Positions 19,425-28,639 are shown, counted from the stretch's first letter. The stretch is DNA of 57,957 nt from Banduia mediterranea (GCF_031846245.1 NZ_JAVRIC010000026.1:1-57957), one strand, 5' to 3'. Program-made: numbers and translations. Notes: a model not told the origin generated them from the letters alone.

Positions 19425-20597
19425 ATGGATGATCGCATCGAGCAATTGGCGCAGTCGCTGGACGCTGCGGCACACCCCGCTATCGCGACGATCCTGACGG
19501 CCCTCGGCATCGCCGTTGCCGCGGCGCTGTTCGGGCAGTTGCTGTATTTCATCGGACGCCGCGTACTGCGCGAGACCAGCCTCACCCGCGCGATGATGAT
19601 GCGTGCCGCCAGGCCGATGAGCCTGGTCTGGCCGCTGGTGGCGCTGCTGGTGTTCTGGGATGCCGCGCCCGGCGAATTTGCCTGGATGGGGCTGGTGCAG
19701 CACATCACCACGCTGTTGCTGATCCTGTTTGTGACCCTGTCCGGCGCCGGCTTCGCGCGCGGGCTCGGTGACCGGGTGCTGCAGGCCACCGAGCCGGACA
19801 TCAAGCGCGGCGAACTGAGTGCCCGTCGCATCTATACCCAGGCGCAGCTGTTGACGCGCATGGCGATCTTCGGGGTCTGCGTGATCGGCGTCGCAACAGC
19901 CCTGATGACCTTCCCCGGCGTGCGCCAGCTCGGCGCGAGCCTGCTGGCCTCGGCCGGCGTCGCCGGCATCGTCATCGGCTTCGCCGCGCGGCCGGTGCTG
20001 TCGAACCTGCTGGCCGGCATACAGATTGCACTGACCCAGCCGATCCGCCTGGAGGACGTGGTCATCGTCGAAGGCGAATGGGGCTGGATCGAGGAGATCA
20101 AGGCCACCTACGTGGTCGTGCGCATCTGGGACGAACGCCGCCTGGTGCTGCCCCTGCAATGGTTCATCGACCACCCGTTCCAGAACTGGACGCGCTACAG
20201 CTCGCGCCTGATCGGTACGGTGTACTGGTGGGTCGATTACCGCATGCCGCTGCAGCCGATCCGCGACGAAATCAAGCGCGCCTGTGAGGGCGCACCCGAA
20301 TGGGACGGGCGTCTTGCGATGTTGCAGGTCACCGACAGTACCGAGCGGGCAATCCAGTTGCGGGCTCTGGTCACGGCGCCGGACGCGCCGCGCGCCTGGG
20401 ATCTGCGCTGCCGCGTACGCGAAGCCGTGATCGACATGATCCAGCGCGACTATCCGGACTACCTGCCGCGCCTGAGAACCGAACTTCATGCATCGTCCTC
20501 GGCGACGGAGCCGCCGTATCCGGAGGGCGACGGGCCGCAGCGGCTAAGTCCTGAACTGCACACTCCGCCGCCGGACCGACCGCTGCCGGAGGCCTGA
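19425..20597 (+). CDS. MscS family mechanosensitive ion channel
   Basis: A 390-residue membrane protein. Four hydrophobic segments occupy about residues 20-175. The pore helix and following beta domain carry LASAGVAGIVIGFAARPVLSNLLAGIQIALTQPIRLEDVV, the MscS signature (G/A-rich pore helix, then the SNLLAG block), and VRIWDERRLVLPLQWF. The C-terminal 60 residues are proline-rich and acidic, probably disordered. It opens on membrane tension to release solutes after osmotic downshock. Last of the four-gene channel block. Confidence 0.92.
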   Translation: MDDRIEQLAQSLDAAAHPAIATILTALGIAVAAALFGQLLYFIGRRVLRETSLTRAMMMRAARPMSLVWPLVALLVFWDAAPGEFAWMGLVQHITTLLLILFVTLSGAGFARGLGDRVLQATEPDIKRGELSARRIYTQAQLLTRMAIFGVCVIGVATALMTFPGVRQLGASLLASAGVAGIVIGFAARPVLSNLLAGIQIALTQPIRLEDVVIVEGEWGWIEEIKATYVVVRIWDERRLVLPLQWFIDHPFQNWTRYSSRLIGTVYWWVDYRMPLQPIRDEIKRACEGAPEWDGRLAMLQVTDSTERAIQLRALVTAPDAPRAWDLRCRVREAVIDMIQRDYPDYLPRLRTELHASSSATEPPYPEGDGPQRLSPELHTPPPDRPLPEA

Positions 20598-20669
20598 GCG
20601 AAGCGGGAATCTGCATCGTTCGGGCACGGTGAATTGGATTTTCCGATCTTTGCACCGTGTGAGCCTGCC

Positions 20670-21050
20670 ATGTCCGAATCCGTTCCGAGCACGCTTGCCC
20701 TGTTTCGTGGTTTCGCGGCGGTGCCGATGGGGCGCCAGTTGTTCACGCCTGCGATCTGCCTGAAGGCGCCCTATTTTTCGAGCATTCATCGCCTGGTGAA
20801 GGAAATGCGTGCGCAATACGCCGAAGCGCATATTCGCAAACGCTGCTCCGTCACCAATCATCTGGGCACCGTGTACGCCATTGCGATGTGCAACATGGCC
20901 GAACTGGCCGCCGGCATGCTGATGGAAGCCACCGTGCCGGATAGCCATCGCTGGATTCCCAAGGGTATGAGTGTGGAGGTCAGCGACACCGCCGGTCAGA
21001 CCGTATTCCGCGCATCGATTAAGATGTGGGTGTCCCCGAAGAAGAAGTGA
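20670..21050 (+). CDS. DUF4442 hotdog-fold protein (thioesterase-like)
   Basis: A 126-residue protein from the ATG at 20670. KAPYFSSIHRLVKEMRAQYAEAHIRKRCSVTNHLGTVYAIAMCNMAELAAG is the DUF4442 core, with the hotdog helix signature NHLGTVHA-like followed by N.AELA. Relatives are treated as acyl-CoA or acyl-ACP thioesterases of unproven specificity. It lies 10 bases before the MOSC gene and precedes the lipid gene region, so a role in acyl turnover is conceivable. Confidence 0.85.
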   Translation: MSESVPSTLALFRGFAAVPMGRQLFTPAICLKAPYFSSIHRLVKEMRAQYAEAHIRKRCSVTNHLGTVYAIAMCNMAELAAGMLMEATVPDSHRWIPKGMSVEVSDTAGQTVFRASIKMWVSPKKK

Positions 21051-21060
21051 GTCGCAGCTG

Positions 21061-21861
21061 ATGGCGACGCTCAGCGGCCTCTACATCTATCCGGTCAAAT
21101 CCTGCGCCGCCGTGTCCGTGCAGCAGGTCGGCGTCGAGCCGCGCGGGCTGGCCGGTGACCGGCGCTGGATGATCGTTGATGCCACGGGGCATTTCATCAC
21201 CGGGCGCGAGCAACCGCGCTTGACGCTGATCCACGCGCACCGGGTGGAATCGGGCTTGACCCTGTCGGCGCCCGGGCAGCCTGAGATCGTGGTGGCGCGG
21301 CCAGACAGCGCAGCGGCGCGCGCGCCCGTGGTCGTCTGGCACAGCGAAGTCCAGGCCTTGCCGGCGGCGCCGGAAGCCAGCGAGTGGATCAGCCGCTTCC
21401 TCGGCAGGCCGGCACGACTGGCGTACCAGGACGCAGCCGCGCAGCGGCTGATCGGATCGTCGCGCGTTCACCCCGACGACGAGGTGAGCTTCGCGGATGC
21501 CTATCCGATGTTACTGATCTCGGAAGCCTCGCTGGCCGGCTTGAATCATCGAATCGGCCGCGAACTGTCGATGCTGCGCTTCCGACCGAACCTGGTCGTC
21601 AGCGGCACGTCCGCGCATGCCGAGGACGAGTGGAAGCGCGTGCGCATCGGGGCCGTCGAATTCGATGTGGTCAAGCCCTGCGCACGCTGCAAGTTCACCA
21701 CGATCGATCCCGAGACTGCGGAGCGCGATCCGCGCGGCGAGCCGCTGCGTACGCTCGCGACCTATCGACGCGTCGGCAGCGAAGTGATGTTCGGCCAGAA
21801 CCTGGTCGCTCGGAGCGGGGGCGGCTTGCGGATCGGCGACACGGTCGAGGTAATCGAGTAG
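21061..21861 (+). CDS. MOSC domain protein (YcbX-like) with MOSC N-terminal beta barrel
   Basis: A 266-residue protein. The N-terminal beta barrel opens LSGLYIYPVKSCAAVSVQQ, with GLAGDRRWMIVD. The MOSC domain ends with DVVKPCARCKFTTIDPETAERD, whose first Cys is the conserved Mo-ligand candidate, and VMFGQNLVARSGGGLRIGD. YcbX and mARC relatives carry a molybdenum cofactor and reduce N-hydroxylated compounds with a partner ferredoxin domain. No C-terminal 2Fe-2S domain is present here, so a separate electron donor would be needed. Confidence 0.92.
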   Translation: MATLSGLYIYPVKSCAAVSVQQVGVEPRGLAGDRRWMIVDATGHFITGREQPRLTLIHAHRVESGLTLSAPGQPEIVVARPDSAAARAPVVVWHSEVQALPAAPEASEWISRFLGRPARLAYQDAAAQRLIGSSRVHPDDEVSFADAYPMLLISEASLAGLNHRIGRELSMLRFRPNLVVSGTSAHAEDEWKRVRIGAVEFDVVKPCARCKFTTIDPETAERDPRGEPLRTLATYRRVGSEVMFGQNLVARSGGGLRIGDTVEVIE

Positions 21862-21955
21862 GTGCCGCGCAGGGCGCAGCATGGTCGCGCGGTTGCCGAG
21901 CGATTCGCGCGGTTCTATCCTTCCGCTGTAGACCTCCCCATTCTGACGAGCCGCC

Positions 21956-23080
21956 GTGACCACAACCGATCCAGCGTCCACATTGACGCAAGACGCCGCG
22001 AGCAATGATTCCGTGGTCGAAGATTTCGACTGGATACCCCAGGCGCATGCGATCGTGGCCGATCTGTTCGGGCGTTCGCCGGTGATCTACTGGACCGACC
22101 TGTTGCTGAGCGCGGGCGGCGCCTGGGCGCTCACGGTGGTGTATTTCCTGGCCGCGCCGTGGAGTCTGTTGCAGATCGCCGCCTTTCTCGGCGCGAGCAT
22201 TCTGTTCTTCCGCGCCGGCACCTTCATTCACGAGCTCGTGCATTTCCCGCGCGGCCAGATGCGCAGTTTCGGACGGGTCTGGAACCTGCTGCTCGGCATT
22301 CCGCTGTTGATGCCCTGGGTGATGTATCGCAACCACGTCGAGCATCACAGCCCCAAGCGTTTCGGCACGCCGATGGATGGAGAGTATCTGCCGCTGGCCT
22401 CCTCGCCGATTCGGGAGACGGTCAAGTATCTGGTGCAGGCGCCGCTGCTGCCGCTATTCATGATCGTCCGCTTCGGCGTGCTGGGACCGCTGTCGCATCT
22501 GAATCGCCGGTTTCGCGAATGGGTGCTGACGGCGGCCTCGGCGGCGGTTTCCAATCCCTACTACCGCAAGCGTTTCCCTAAGCGGGACGAACGGCATCTG
22601 CTGATCGTGGAAGCCTTATGCTTTCTCTATCTCGCCGCGATCGGCGCCCTGATGTTCACGCACAGGATCAGCCTGGGGCAGCTGCTCATGGGCTATGCCC
22701 TGCTGGCCTGGACCTTGAGCCTCAACTGGGTACGCAATCTGGCGGCGCATCGCTATGCCAACCGCGGTGAGGTTCTGAGCCGTTCGCAGCAGGTTGGGGA
22801 TTCGATCAATATCACCGGGCAGACCTGGCTCACCATGCTGCTGTTTCCGGTGGGTCTGCGGTATCACGCGCTGCATCATCTGTTTCCGTCGATGCCGTAT
22901 CACAATCTCGGCACTGCGCACCGGCGACTGATGCAGGCGCTGCCGCCGGGCTCGCCGTATCACGCCGTCAACTGCCCCAATTTTTTCGTCGCCGCGCAGC
23001 AATTGCTGCGCTCGGCGCTACAGACGCCACCCGCCGCATCGGCGATGCCGGTTTGGCGTCCGGAGTCCCATCACTCTTGA
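21956..23080 (+). CDS. Membrane fatty acid / lipid desaturase
   Basis: A 374-residue membrane protein with the three di-iron histidine boxes: HELVH (HxxxH), HVEHH (HxxHH) and HALHH (HxxHH), separated by hydrophobic segments. The GTG at 21956 is the only sensible start. It would use O2 to place a double bond (or hydroxyl) in an acyl or sphingoid chain. Its stop overlaps the next gene's TTG start by four bases, which couples it to the kinase, ABC exporter and acyltransferase genes and so to lipid metabolism. Confidence 0.9.
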   Translation: MTTTDPASTLTQDAASNDSVVEDFDWIPQAHAIVADLFGRSPVIYWTDLLLSAGGAWALTVVYFLAAPWSLLQIAAFLGASILFFRAGTFIHELVHFPRGQMRSFGRVWNLLLGIPLLMPWVMYRNHVEHHSPKRFGTPMDGEYLPLASSPIRETVKYLVQAPLLPLFMIVRFGVLGPLSHLNRRFREWVLTAASAAVSNPYYRKRFPKRDERHLLIVEALCFLYLAAIGALMFTHRISLGQLLMGYALLAWTLSLNWVRNLAAHRYANRGEVLSRSQQVGDSINITGQTWLTMLLFPVGLRYHALHHLFPSMPYHNLGTAHRRLMQALPPGSPYHAVNCPNFFVAAQQLLRSALQTPPAASAMPVWRPESHHS

Positions 23081-24096
23081 GCGCTTGCGCCTCCGGGCTC
23101 ACTACGGCGCCGGTCAGCCAGGCCGACACCGCGCCGCCGCCTTGTCTGATCATCAATCCGCTCAGCTTCCGTGTATCACGCAAGGGTCTCGCTGCACGGG
23201 CCGCGGCGCTGGCGCGGGCGCTTGGCGCCGAAGTGATCGAGGCCGACCATCCGCGGTCGGTCGATATCGCCCTGAGATCGATCCTGTCGCGTCGCCAACG
23301 CCATGTGCTGGTGCTGTCCGGGGACGGGACGGTACACGCCATCGTGGACGCGCTGGCGCGCTTGCCCGAGGGTAGCTGGAAGCCCGATCTGCTGGTATTG
23401 CCGGGCGGGCGTACCAATCTCACGGCGGCGGACCTCAAGCCGCAGGGAAACACGCTGGCGGCCCTGGAACGCGCTCTGCGGCAGGCGCGCGAACCGCATT
23501 GCGAGATGGTGGTCGAGGAGCGTCACACCTTGTGTGTGGAGCAGGCGCCGGCGCCACCGCGTTACGGTTTCTTTGTCGGCGCCGCGCTGGTCGATGACGT
23601 GGTCCGGGAGTGCCAGCTGTTCCGCCATCGCGGTTCGGGGCGGTTGCGCAGCGGACATCTGAGCTCCTTGTGGTGCGTGCTCCGGCTGGGTCTGTCGGCT
23701 CTGTTCGGTCGGCCGCGCCTGCCGCCGCGCCCCAGGCTGACGGTCGATGCCGGTCCGGCCGGGTGCATGAGTGCGCCGACCAGCGTGTTCATCGCGACCA
23801 CCTTGCAGCACCGAACCGGTTGGTTCAATCCGTACGCCGCGCGCGGTGAAGGCGTGTTGCGCGTGACGGTCGTGAAAGCCGGTGCCCCTGGGTTCTGGCT
23901 TGGGCTGTGGCGCATCCTCACCGGACGCTTCAAACCGGGCATGACGATCGAGAACGGTTATCTCAGCGGTCGCTGCCCACAGCTGCGGATCAGCGGAATG
24001 CGCGGCTACTCGCTCGATGGCGAGGGTTTTGACGCCGATCCGGCGCGACCCCTGAGCATTTCGCCGGGTCCGATCCTGCGGTTCCTGCAACCATGA
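23077..24096 (+). CDS. Diacylglycerol-kinase-fold lipid kinase, candidate ceramide kinase
   Basis: A 339-residue protein with the DAGK catalytic domain. LIINPLSFRVS near residue 25 corresponds to the N-P-x-S strand, and VLVLSGDGTVHAIVDALA carries the nucleotide loop (SGDGT in place of GGDGT). LLVLPGGRTNLTAADL replaces the usual PxGTxN-D block, and LDGEGF near the end matches the DGE-type motif. The TTG at 23077 (TTGA overlap with the desaturase stop) is chosen as start. Family members phosphorylate diacylglycerol, sphingosine or ceramide. In Caulobacter a DAGK-domain protein beside serine palmitoyltransferase is a ceramide kinase, so with that enzyme in this region I favour the same role. Confidence 0.75.
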   Translation: MSACASGLTTAPVSQADTAPPPCLIINPLSFRVSRKGLAARAAALARALGAEVIEADHPRSVDIALRSILSRRQRHVLVLSGDGTVHAIVDALARLPEGSWKPDLLVLPGGRTNLTAADLKPQGNTLAALERALRQAREPHCEMVVEERHTLCVEQAPAPPRYGFFVGAALVDDVVRECQLFRHRGSGRLRSGHLSSLWCVLRLGLSALFGRPRLPPRPRLTVDAGPAGCMSAPTSVFIATTLQHRTGWFNPYAARGEGVLRVTVVKAGAPGFWLGLWRILTGRFKPGMTIENGYLSGRCPQLRISGMRGYSLDGEGFDADPARPLSISPGPILRFLQP

Positions 24097-25871
24097 AGCG
24101 CAGCAAGACTCCACCGCTGGTTGCGGCGAGCAGCCGTGGCGCCTGGCCGATGATCGGCGCCTTGGTGCGCGCCTACCCAGGACGCAGCGCGGCGGCGCTG
24201 AGCGCGGTCTTCGTTGCCGGGCTCCTGGATGGACTGGGCCTGTCGATGCTGTTGTCGATGCTGGCGGTGGCGACCGACGGCGATACCGCCGATCCGTCCC
24301 TGCCGGAGCAGGTCGCGCTGCGTGTTGCCGCAACTCTCGGTCTGCAACCGACCGCTCCGGTACTGCTGAGCCTGGCCACGGTGCTGATCGGACTCAAGGC
24401 GGTGCTGAGCCTGCTCGCCAACCGACAGGTCGGCTACGCCGTGGCGCACATCGCCACCGATCTGCGTCTGGCGCTGATTCGCGCGGTCATGGGTGCGCGC
24501 TGGAAGTACTACTTGCAGCAGTCGGTGGGGCGGCTGTCGAACGCCGTGGCCACCGAGGCGCAGCGCGCGTCCGAGGCGTTCCAGTACAGCGCCGAAATGT
24601 CGGCGATGCTGCTCAATTCGATGATCTACATGGTCATCGCGCTGACGATCTCCTGGCAGGCCGGCGTCGCTGCGGTGGTGGCCGGTGGCCTGATGCTGAC
24701 GGTGCTGCAGACCCTGATCCGCAGCTCGCGTCGTGCCGGTCAGTACCAGACGCGCCTGCTCGGAACGCTGCTGTCGGCGATCAGCGGACAGCTCGCGGCC
24801 GCCAAGCCGCTCAAGGCGATGGCGCGCGAGGATCATGTCGATGCGTTGCTGTCCGACCAGACCCGGCAGCTGCGCCGCGCGCTGCGGCGGCAGGTGATCA
24901 GCAAGGAGGCGCTGACGGCGCTGCAGGAACCGCTGCTGGCGATCATGGTCGGCATCGGCTTCTTCCTGAGCCTGGTGGTGCTGAAGATGCCGCTGGCGGC
25001 CGTGTTGGTGATGCTGTTCCTGCTGGCGCGCGTGGTCAGCTATCTGTCCAAGGGGCAGCGGGCATTCCAGCAGGTGGTGGTGCGCGAGAGCGCCTACTGG
25101 TCGCTGATCGACAGTATCGAGGACGCCCGTGCGCAGAGCGAACCGCGCGGCGGCACGTGGACCGTGCAGTTGAACGAGAGCATCCGTTTCGACGCCGTGC
25201 GCTTCAGCCATGGCGACGGCCGCGCGATTCTCGATCAGACGAGCTTCGAGGTGCCGGCACGCGCGCTGACGGTCATCGTCGGTCCGTCCGGCGCCGGCAA
25301 GACCACGCTGCTGGATCTGGTGGTGGGCCTGTTGCAGCCGGAATCCGGCCACATCCTGATCGACGGCGTGTCGCTGGCCGAACTCGACCTGCGGCAATGG
25401 CGCCGCCAGATCGGCTATGTTCCGCAGGATTCGGTGATGGTCAACGAATCGGTGGCCTACAACCTGAGTCTGGGCGAGACCGACCTGAGCGAGGACGATC
25501 TGCGCGAAGCACTGCGTTCGGCCGACGCCCTGGACTTCGTGGAGGCAATGTCGGACGGTCTGCAGACGCGTGTTGGAGAGGGCGGCTCACGCCTGTCCGG
25601 CGGGCAGCGTCAGCGTCTGGCGATCGCGCGCGCACTGGTGCACAAGCCGCGCCTGCTGATCCTCGACGAGGCCACCAGCAGCCTCGATGCCGAAGCCCAG
25701 GCCGCCGTGGTCGAGACCGTGAGCCATCTCAAGGGCCGGTTGACGATGCTGGCCGTGGCGCATCAGGGCCAGCTGCTCGGCGCGGCCGATCATGTCTATC
25801 GGCTCGCGGAGGGGCACATGGTGTTGCAGCCGCAACCGCGCGTTGCCGGCGATGTCGTGGTCGATGACTGA
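24093..25871 (+). CDS. MsbA-like lipid ABC exporter, fused membrane and ATPase domains
   Basis: A 592-residue half-transporter. Residues about 20-330 form a six-helix type-1 export domain and residues about 350-580 the ATPase: Walker A GPSGAGKTT, Q-loop YVPQDSVM, signature RLSGGQRQRLAIARAL, Walker B LLILDEATSSLD and switch His in AVAHQG. As a homodimer it would flip a lipid from the inner to the outer leaflet. Its ATG overlaps the kinase stop by four bases and its stop is overlapped by the acyltransferase start. The context suggests the cargo is the lipid made by this region rather than core lipid A. Confidence 0.88.
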   Translation: MKRSKTPPLVAASSRGAWPMIGALVRAYPGRSAAALSAVFVAGLLDGLGLSMLLSMLAVATDGDTADPSLPEQVALRVAATLGLQPTAPVLLSLATVLIGLKAVLSLLANRQVGYAVAHIATDLRLALIRAVMGARWKYYLQQSVGRLSNAVATEAQRASEAFQYSAEMSAMLLNSMIYMVIALTISWQAGVAAVVAGGLMLTVLQTLIRSSRRAGQYQTRLLGTLLSAISGQLAAAKPLKAMAREDHVDALLSDQTRQLRRALRRQVISKEALTALQEPLLAIMVGIGFFLSLVVLKMPLAAVLVMLFLLARVVSYLSKGQRAFQQVVVRESAYWSLIDSIEDARAQSEPRGGTWTVQLNESIRFDAVRFSHGDGRAILDQTSFEVPARALTVIVGPSGAGKTTLLDLVVGLLQPESGHILIDGVSLAELDLRQWRRQIGYVPQDSVMVNESVAYNLSLGETDLSEDDLREALRSADALDFVEAMSDGLQTRVGEGGSRLSGGQRQRLAIARALVHKPRLLILDEATSSLDAEAQAAVVETVSHLKGRLTMLAVAHQGQLLGAADHVYRLAEGHMVLQPQPRVAGDVVVDD

Positions 25872-26811
25872 GCCCAGGCCGCGACTGGCGCTGCGTGTGA
25901 AGCGCGCCCGTCGGCGCTGGATGTTTCGCGTGATCCGTCAGTTGCTGCGCCTGGCCGGGTTCGAACGGGCACGGAGTCTTGGTGCCGTCCTTGGCGAATT
26001 GCAGTTCCACCTGATGTGGCGTTCGCGCCGCCGGCTGCAGAACGATCTGGCCGTGCTGCTCGGCCGGTCTCCCAACGAGTCTGCGGTTCGCGCCTGCCTG
26101 CGTCGATCGTATCGCCTCAACAATGGTGCGGTCTCCGAAATCATGGCGATGTTCGAGCGCCCGATCGACGAGGCGCGGCTCGCCGCGCATTGCGAAGTCG
26201 GCGGCCTGGAGCACCTGCAGGCGGCGATGGCGGGCGGCCGCGGCGCGATCCTGCTGGCTTCGCACAGCGGCAATGGCCTACTGCTCACCGTGCGTCTCGC
26301 CAATGCCGGCTGGCCGGTCAGCGTGGTCTATCGCGAGGCGATCATGATGTCCGCCGGATTCTTCCATGAGGGTCTGGAGCGCTACGGCATCCAGGGCATT
26401 CTGGCGAATACCGGGATCAAGGCCTACGGCCAGATGCTCGCTGCGCTGCGGCAGGGCCGCATCGTGTTCCTGATGCTGGACCAGGGCGTCAAGAAAGCCG
26501 AGGACGGCACGGTCCAGCGATTTCTCGGCAAGGACATGCCGATGCCCGCAGGACCAGCGCAACTGGCACGCCACGCACGCGCGCCGGTGCTGCCGGTGGC
26601 CACCACAGCGGCCTCACCACGCTGGCGTTTCGAGATCGGAACGCCGATCGAGTTCGAGGCCGGAGCCGCACTGGAAGATGATCTGGCGCGATTGGTCGCA
26701 GCCACCGAGTCCATGGTGCTCGAACACCCGGAGCTGTGGAGCTGGCACCAGCGGCGCTGGCGCAAGTTCCCGCTGGCTACTTCGGTGTCCGGCGCAGATA
26801 GTCCGCGATGA
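25864..26811 (+). CDS. LpxL/HtrB family acyltransferase-like protein, catalytic acid altered
   Basis: A 315-residue protein with an N-terminal basic region and a membrane-associated acyltransferase domain. In LpxL/HtrB the motif HxxxxE/D holds the catalytic pair. Here the matching segment is LLASHSGNGLLL, so the position of the acid is Leu. Later blocks fit the family well (YREAIMMSAGFFHEGLERYG; GRIVFLMLDQGVKKAEDGT; RFLGKDMPMPAGPAQLAR). It may have an altered mechanism or be a non-catalytic relative. The start overlaps the ABC exporter's end by eight bases, so it belongs to the same operon. Confidence 0.8.
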   Translation: MTEPRPRLALRVKRARRRWMFRVIRQLLRLAGFERARSLGAVLGELQFHLMWRSRRRLQNDLAVLLGRSPNESAVRACLRRSYRLNNGAVSEIMAMFERPIDEARLAAHCEVGGLEHLQAAMAGGRGAILLASHSGNGLLLTVRLANAGWPVSVVYREAIMMSAGFFHEGLERYGIQGILANTGIKAYGQMLAALRQGRIVFLMLDQGVKKAEDGTVQRFLGKDMPMPAGPAQLARHARAPVLPVATTAASPRWRFEIGTPIEFEAGAALEDDLARLVAATESMVLEHPELWSWHQRRWRKFPLATSVSGADSPR

Positions 26812-27417
26812 CGTCGGCGCCGTGCCGCGACGAGGGCACCTCGCCCTGGCCGGCACCACCGAAGGTTTCTTCGAAGTAGGCCGTTTGCAGTGCTTGGTAC
26901 TGCGGATGGCTGTCGATCGCCTCTTGCCGGGCATCGTCGAGCCTGTTGAGGTGATCGAGCACCGGACCCAGCGACCAGAAGCGATGGTTTGGATCGTTGT
27001 TCCAGGCGCCACCGCCATCGCGCGGTCGCCAGCGCCGTGGCCGGTGTAGATCATGCGTGTGCGCGGCAATCGACCCTTGCGCCGCAGCACCAGCGAAGTC
27101 CGTTCCGGGGTAACCAGCGCGTCACAGCCTGACAAATAGTCGAGATTGGCCATCAGCGTGCGTTTCTTCAGCGGCGCCGTTGCGCCACTGAGCGTGGCAT
27201 GCAGCCGCGCTTCCCAGGGGCGTTTCAGCAGCCGGTACTCGATCGGCGCCTTCAGTCCGTAACGCCGGGCGAGACGCCGCGCAAAGTCCAGATGCCGTTC
27301 GCTGACGCCAGCCACGTCCACACGGATATCGCGATGACGCGCCGCCAGTTCGAGCGCGATCGGCAGCGAATGCGGAATCTGGTGAAGCTGGGCGTTGTAG
27401 ATGAAGGCGACGTGCAT
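26777..27417 (-). pseudogene. CDP-glycerol glycerophosphotransferase-like gene with internal deletion and frameshift
   Basis: The ATG at 27417 opens a frame beginning MHVAFIYNAQLHQIPHSLPI that matches the start of bacterial CDP-glycerol:(glycero)phosphotransferases, with LVTPERTSLVLRRKG and TGHGAGDRA ending near 27019. Immediately afterwards, in another frame, comes NNDPNHRFWSLGPVLDHLNR, which belongs near the C-terminus of such proteins (family pattern AWRxDPNxxxW), and it ends at 26777. Roughly 200 residues between the two parts are missing. Deletion plus frameshift makes this a relic. It would have transferred glycerol-phosphate, or a related group, to a lipid head group. Confidence 0.75.
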
Positions 27418-27442
27418 CGGTCGTGTCAATAGACCCGGATTT

Positions 27443-28639
27443 TTATTGATCGGGAAACAGTCCCGGCAGCCAGCGCGCCGCAAGCTTCGCCGGAAACGCC
27501 AGATGCAGAGGGGCGCGGGTTGAGGCGGCTGTCAGCACACCCGCATCCAGCAGGGCCGACGTGATCCTGCGGGCCTGGCGCTCGCCGGTTCCCAGAACCT
27601 TGAGGGCATCCGCGCGCGGCAGCTCCCCGCGATAGAGCACCGCATCGAGTACTGCGTCTGCGCGTGGCGGTAAGTTGCCAAGCCGGATTTCCTCTTCGGC
27701 CCAGATCAGGATGCGATGGCGCAGACGCTCGGGCTGGATCAGCGATTCCATGAAGTTGATCTGGTCGATGCAGGTTTCCAGAAAGAACACCGCAAACTCG
27801 GCCAGACGCGATTCACTGAGATTGCCGCGCCCGTCATAGTCGCCGTGGCGTGGCTCGTCACAGGCCGCCAGATGGGTTTTGTAGGCTTGCTCCCGCCGTG
27901 CCAGCCCGCGCGCCACCGACCAGATGCCGCCGGTATTCATCGCCTCGCGCAGAATGGCGTAGGACATCAGGCGCGCCACGCGGCCGTTTCCATCCAGAAA
28001 CGGGTGCATCCACAGCAGGCGATGATGCGCGGTCGCCGCCGAGATGATCGTCTCCACCTTGCCGAGCCTGGCATAGCCGTCCTCGAAGCGCCGCATGAAA
28101 CGGGGCAGGGCTCCGGGACTAGCGGGGATATGCCGCCCCACGGCCACGTCACGATGACGCAGGCGGCCCGGTATCACCCGGATGCGTTCCTCCGTGTCCG
28201 GATTTTCCACCCAGAGCAAATCATCCGGCAGGCGCCCACAAAAGCGCTGGTGCACCGCGAGAATCGAGGCCTCTGAGGTGGCCGGACCGGGCAAGCCGCC
28301 TTCGTCGATCCACTGCTGCACCTCGATATGGGCTTTGGCTTCGAGCTGAAGATCGCGCTTCTTCGGGTCGCGGCTGTAATCTTCCTTGAGCGCCCGCTCA
28401 ATATCGACCGGGTGCGTATCGTGACCTTCGATCAGATTGCTGTAATAGCAATTCATCGAACGCACCATCGTCGCCAGCGCCCGCATGATCTGCGGCGACA
28501 GGCTGCGGCTCAGCCCGGTCGATTTCGCCGTCAGCTCGACAGCCAGATCGACCAGCCGGGAGCGGTGCGCGGAGCTTTCCCGGATCAACAGCGGCTCCAT
28601 CGTCGCCGGTATCTCGCCGCGATCGACAGGCGTTTCCAT
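27443..28639 (-). CDS. Fic domain protein (AMP transferase), class II inhibitory motif
   Basis: A 398-residue protein. The Fic core HPFLDGNGRVAR starts at residue 212 and holds the catalytic His and the phosphate-binding loop. Near the N-terminus YYSNLIEGHD (S67-E71-G72) matches the S/TxxxE-G/N autoinhibitory helix, which makes it a class II, self-inhibited Fic. A winged-helix-like C-terminal segment (APRADALKVLGTGERQARRI-type) follows at about residues 335-375. Fic enzymes attach AMP to a Ser/Thr/Tyr of a target protein; no target or separate antitoxin gene is evident. It interrupts the lipid region, and its upstream DNA is AT-rich, which hints at acquisition. Confidence 0.9.
   Translation of the reverse strand: METPVDRGEIPATMEPLLIRESSAHRSRLVDLAVELTAKSTGLSRSLSPQIMRALATMVRSMNCYYSNLIEGHDTHPVDIERALKEDYSRDPKKRDLQLEAKAHIEVQQWIDEGGLPGPATSEASILAVHQRFCGRLPDDLLWVENPDTEERIRVIPGRLRHRDVAVGRHIPASPGALPRFMRRFEDGYARLGKVETIISAATAHHRLLWMHPFLDGNGRVARLMSYAILREAMNTGGIWSVARGLARREQAYKTHLAACDEPRHGDYDGRGNLSESRLAEFAVFFLETCIDQINFMESLIQPERLRHRILIWAEEEIRLGNLPPRADAVLDAVLYRGELPRADALKVLGTGERQARRITSALLDAGVLTAASTRAPLHLAFPAKLAARWLPGLFPDQ

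Noticed and set aside
24006-25397. 463-codon open frame opposite the ABC exporter
   Set aside because: Rich in H, Q and R, typical of antisense readings of GC-rich genes; the plus strand has all ABC motifs.
26614-27483. Single intact 289-codon gene on the minus strand
   Set aside because: After about residue 133 of the true protein this frame reads antisense-type sequence into the acyltransferase gene; the real C-terminal part is in another frame.
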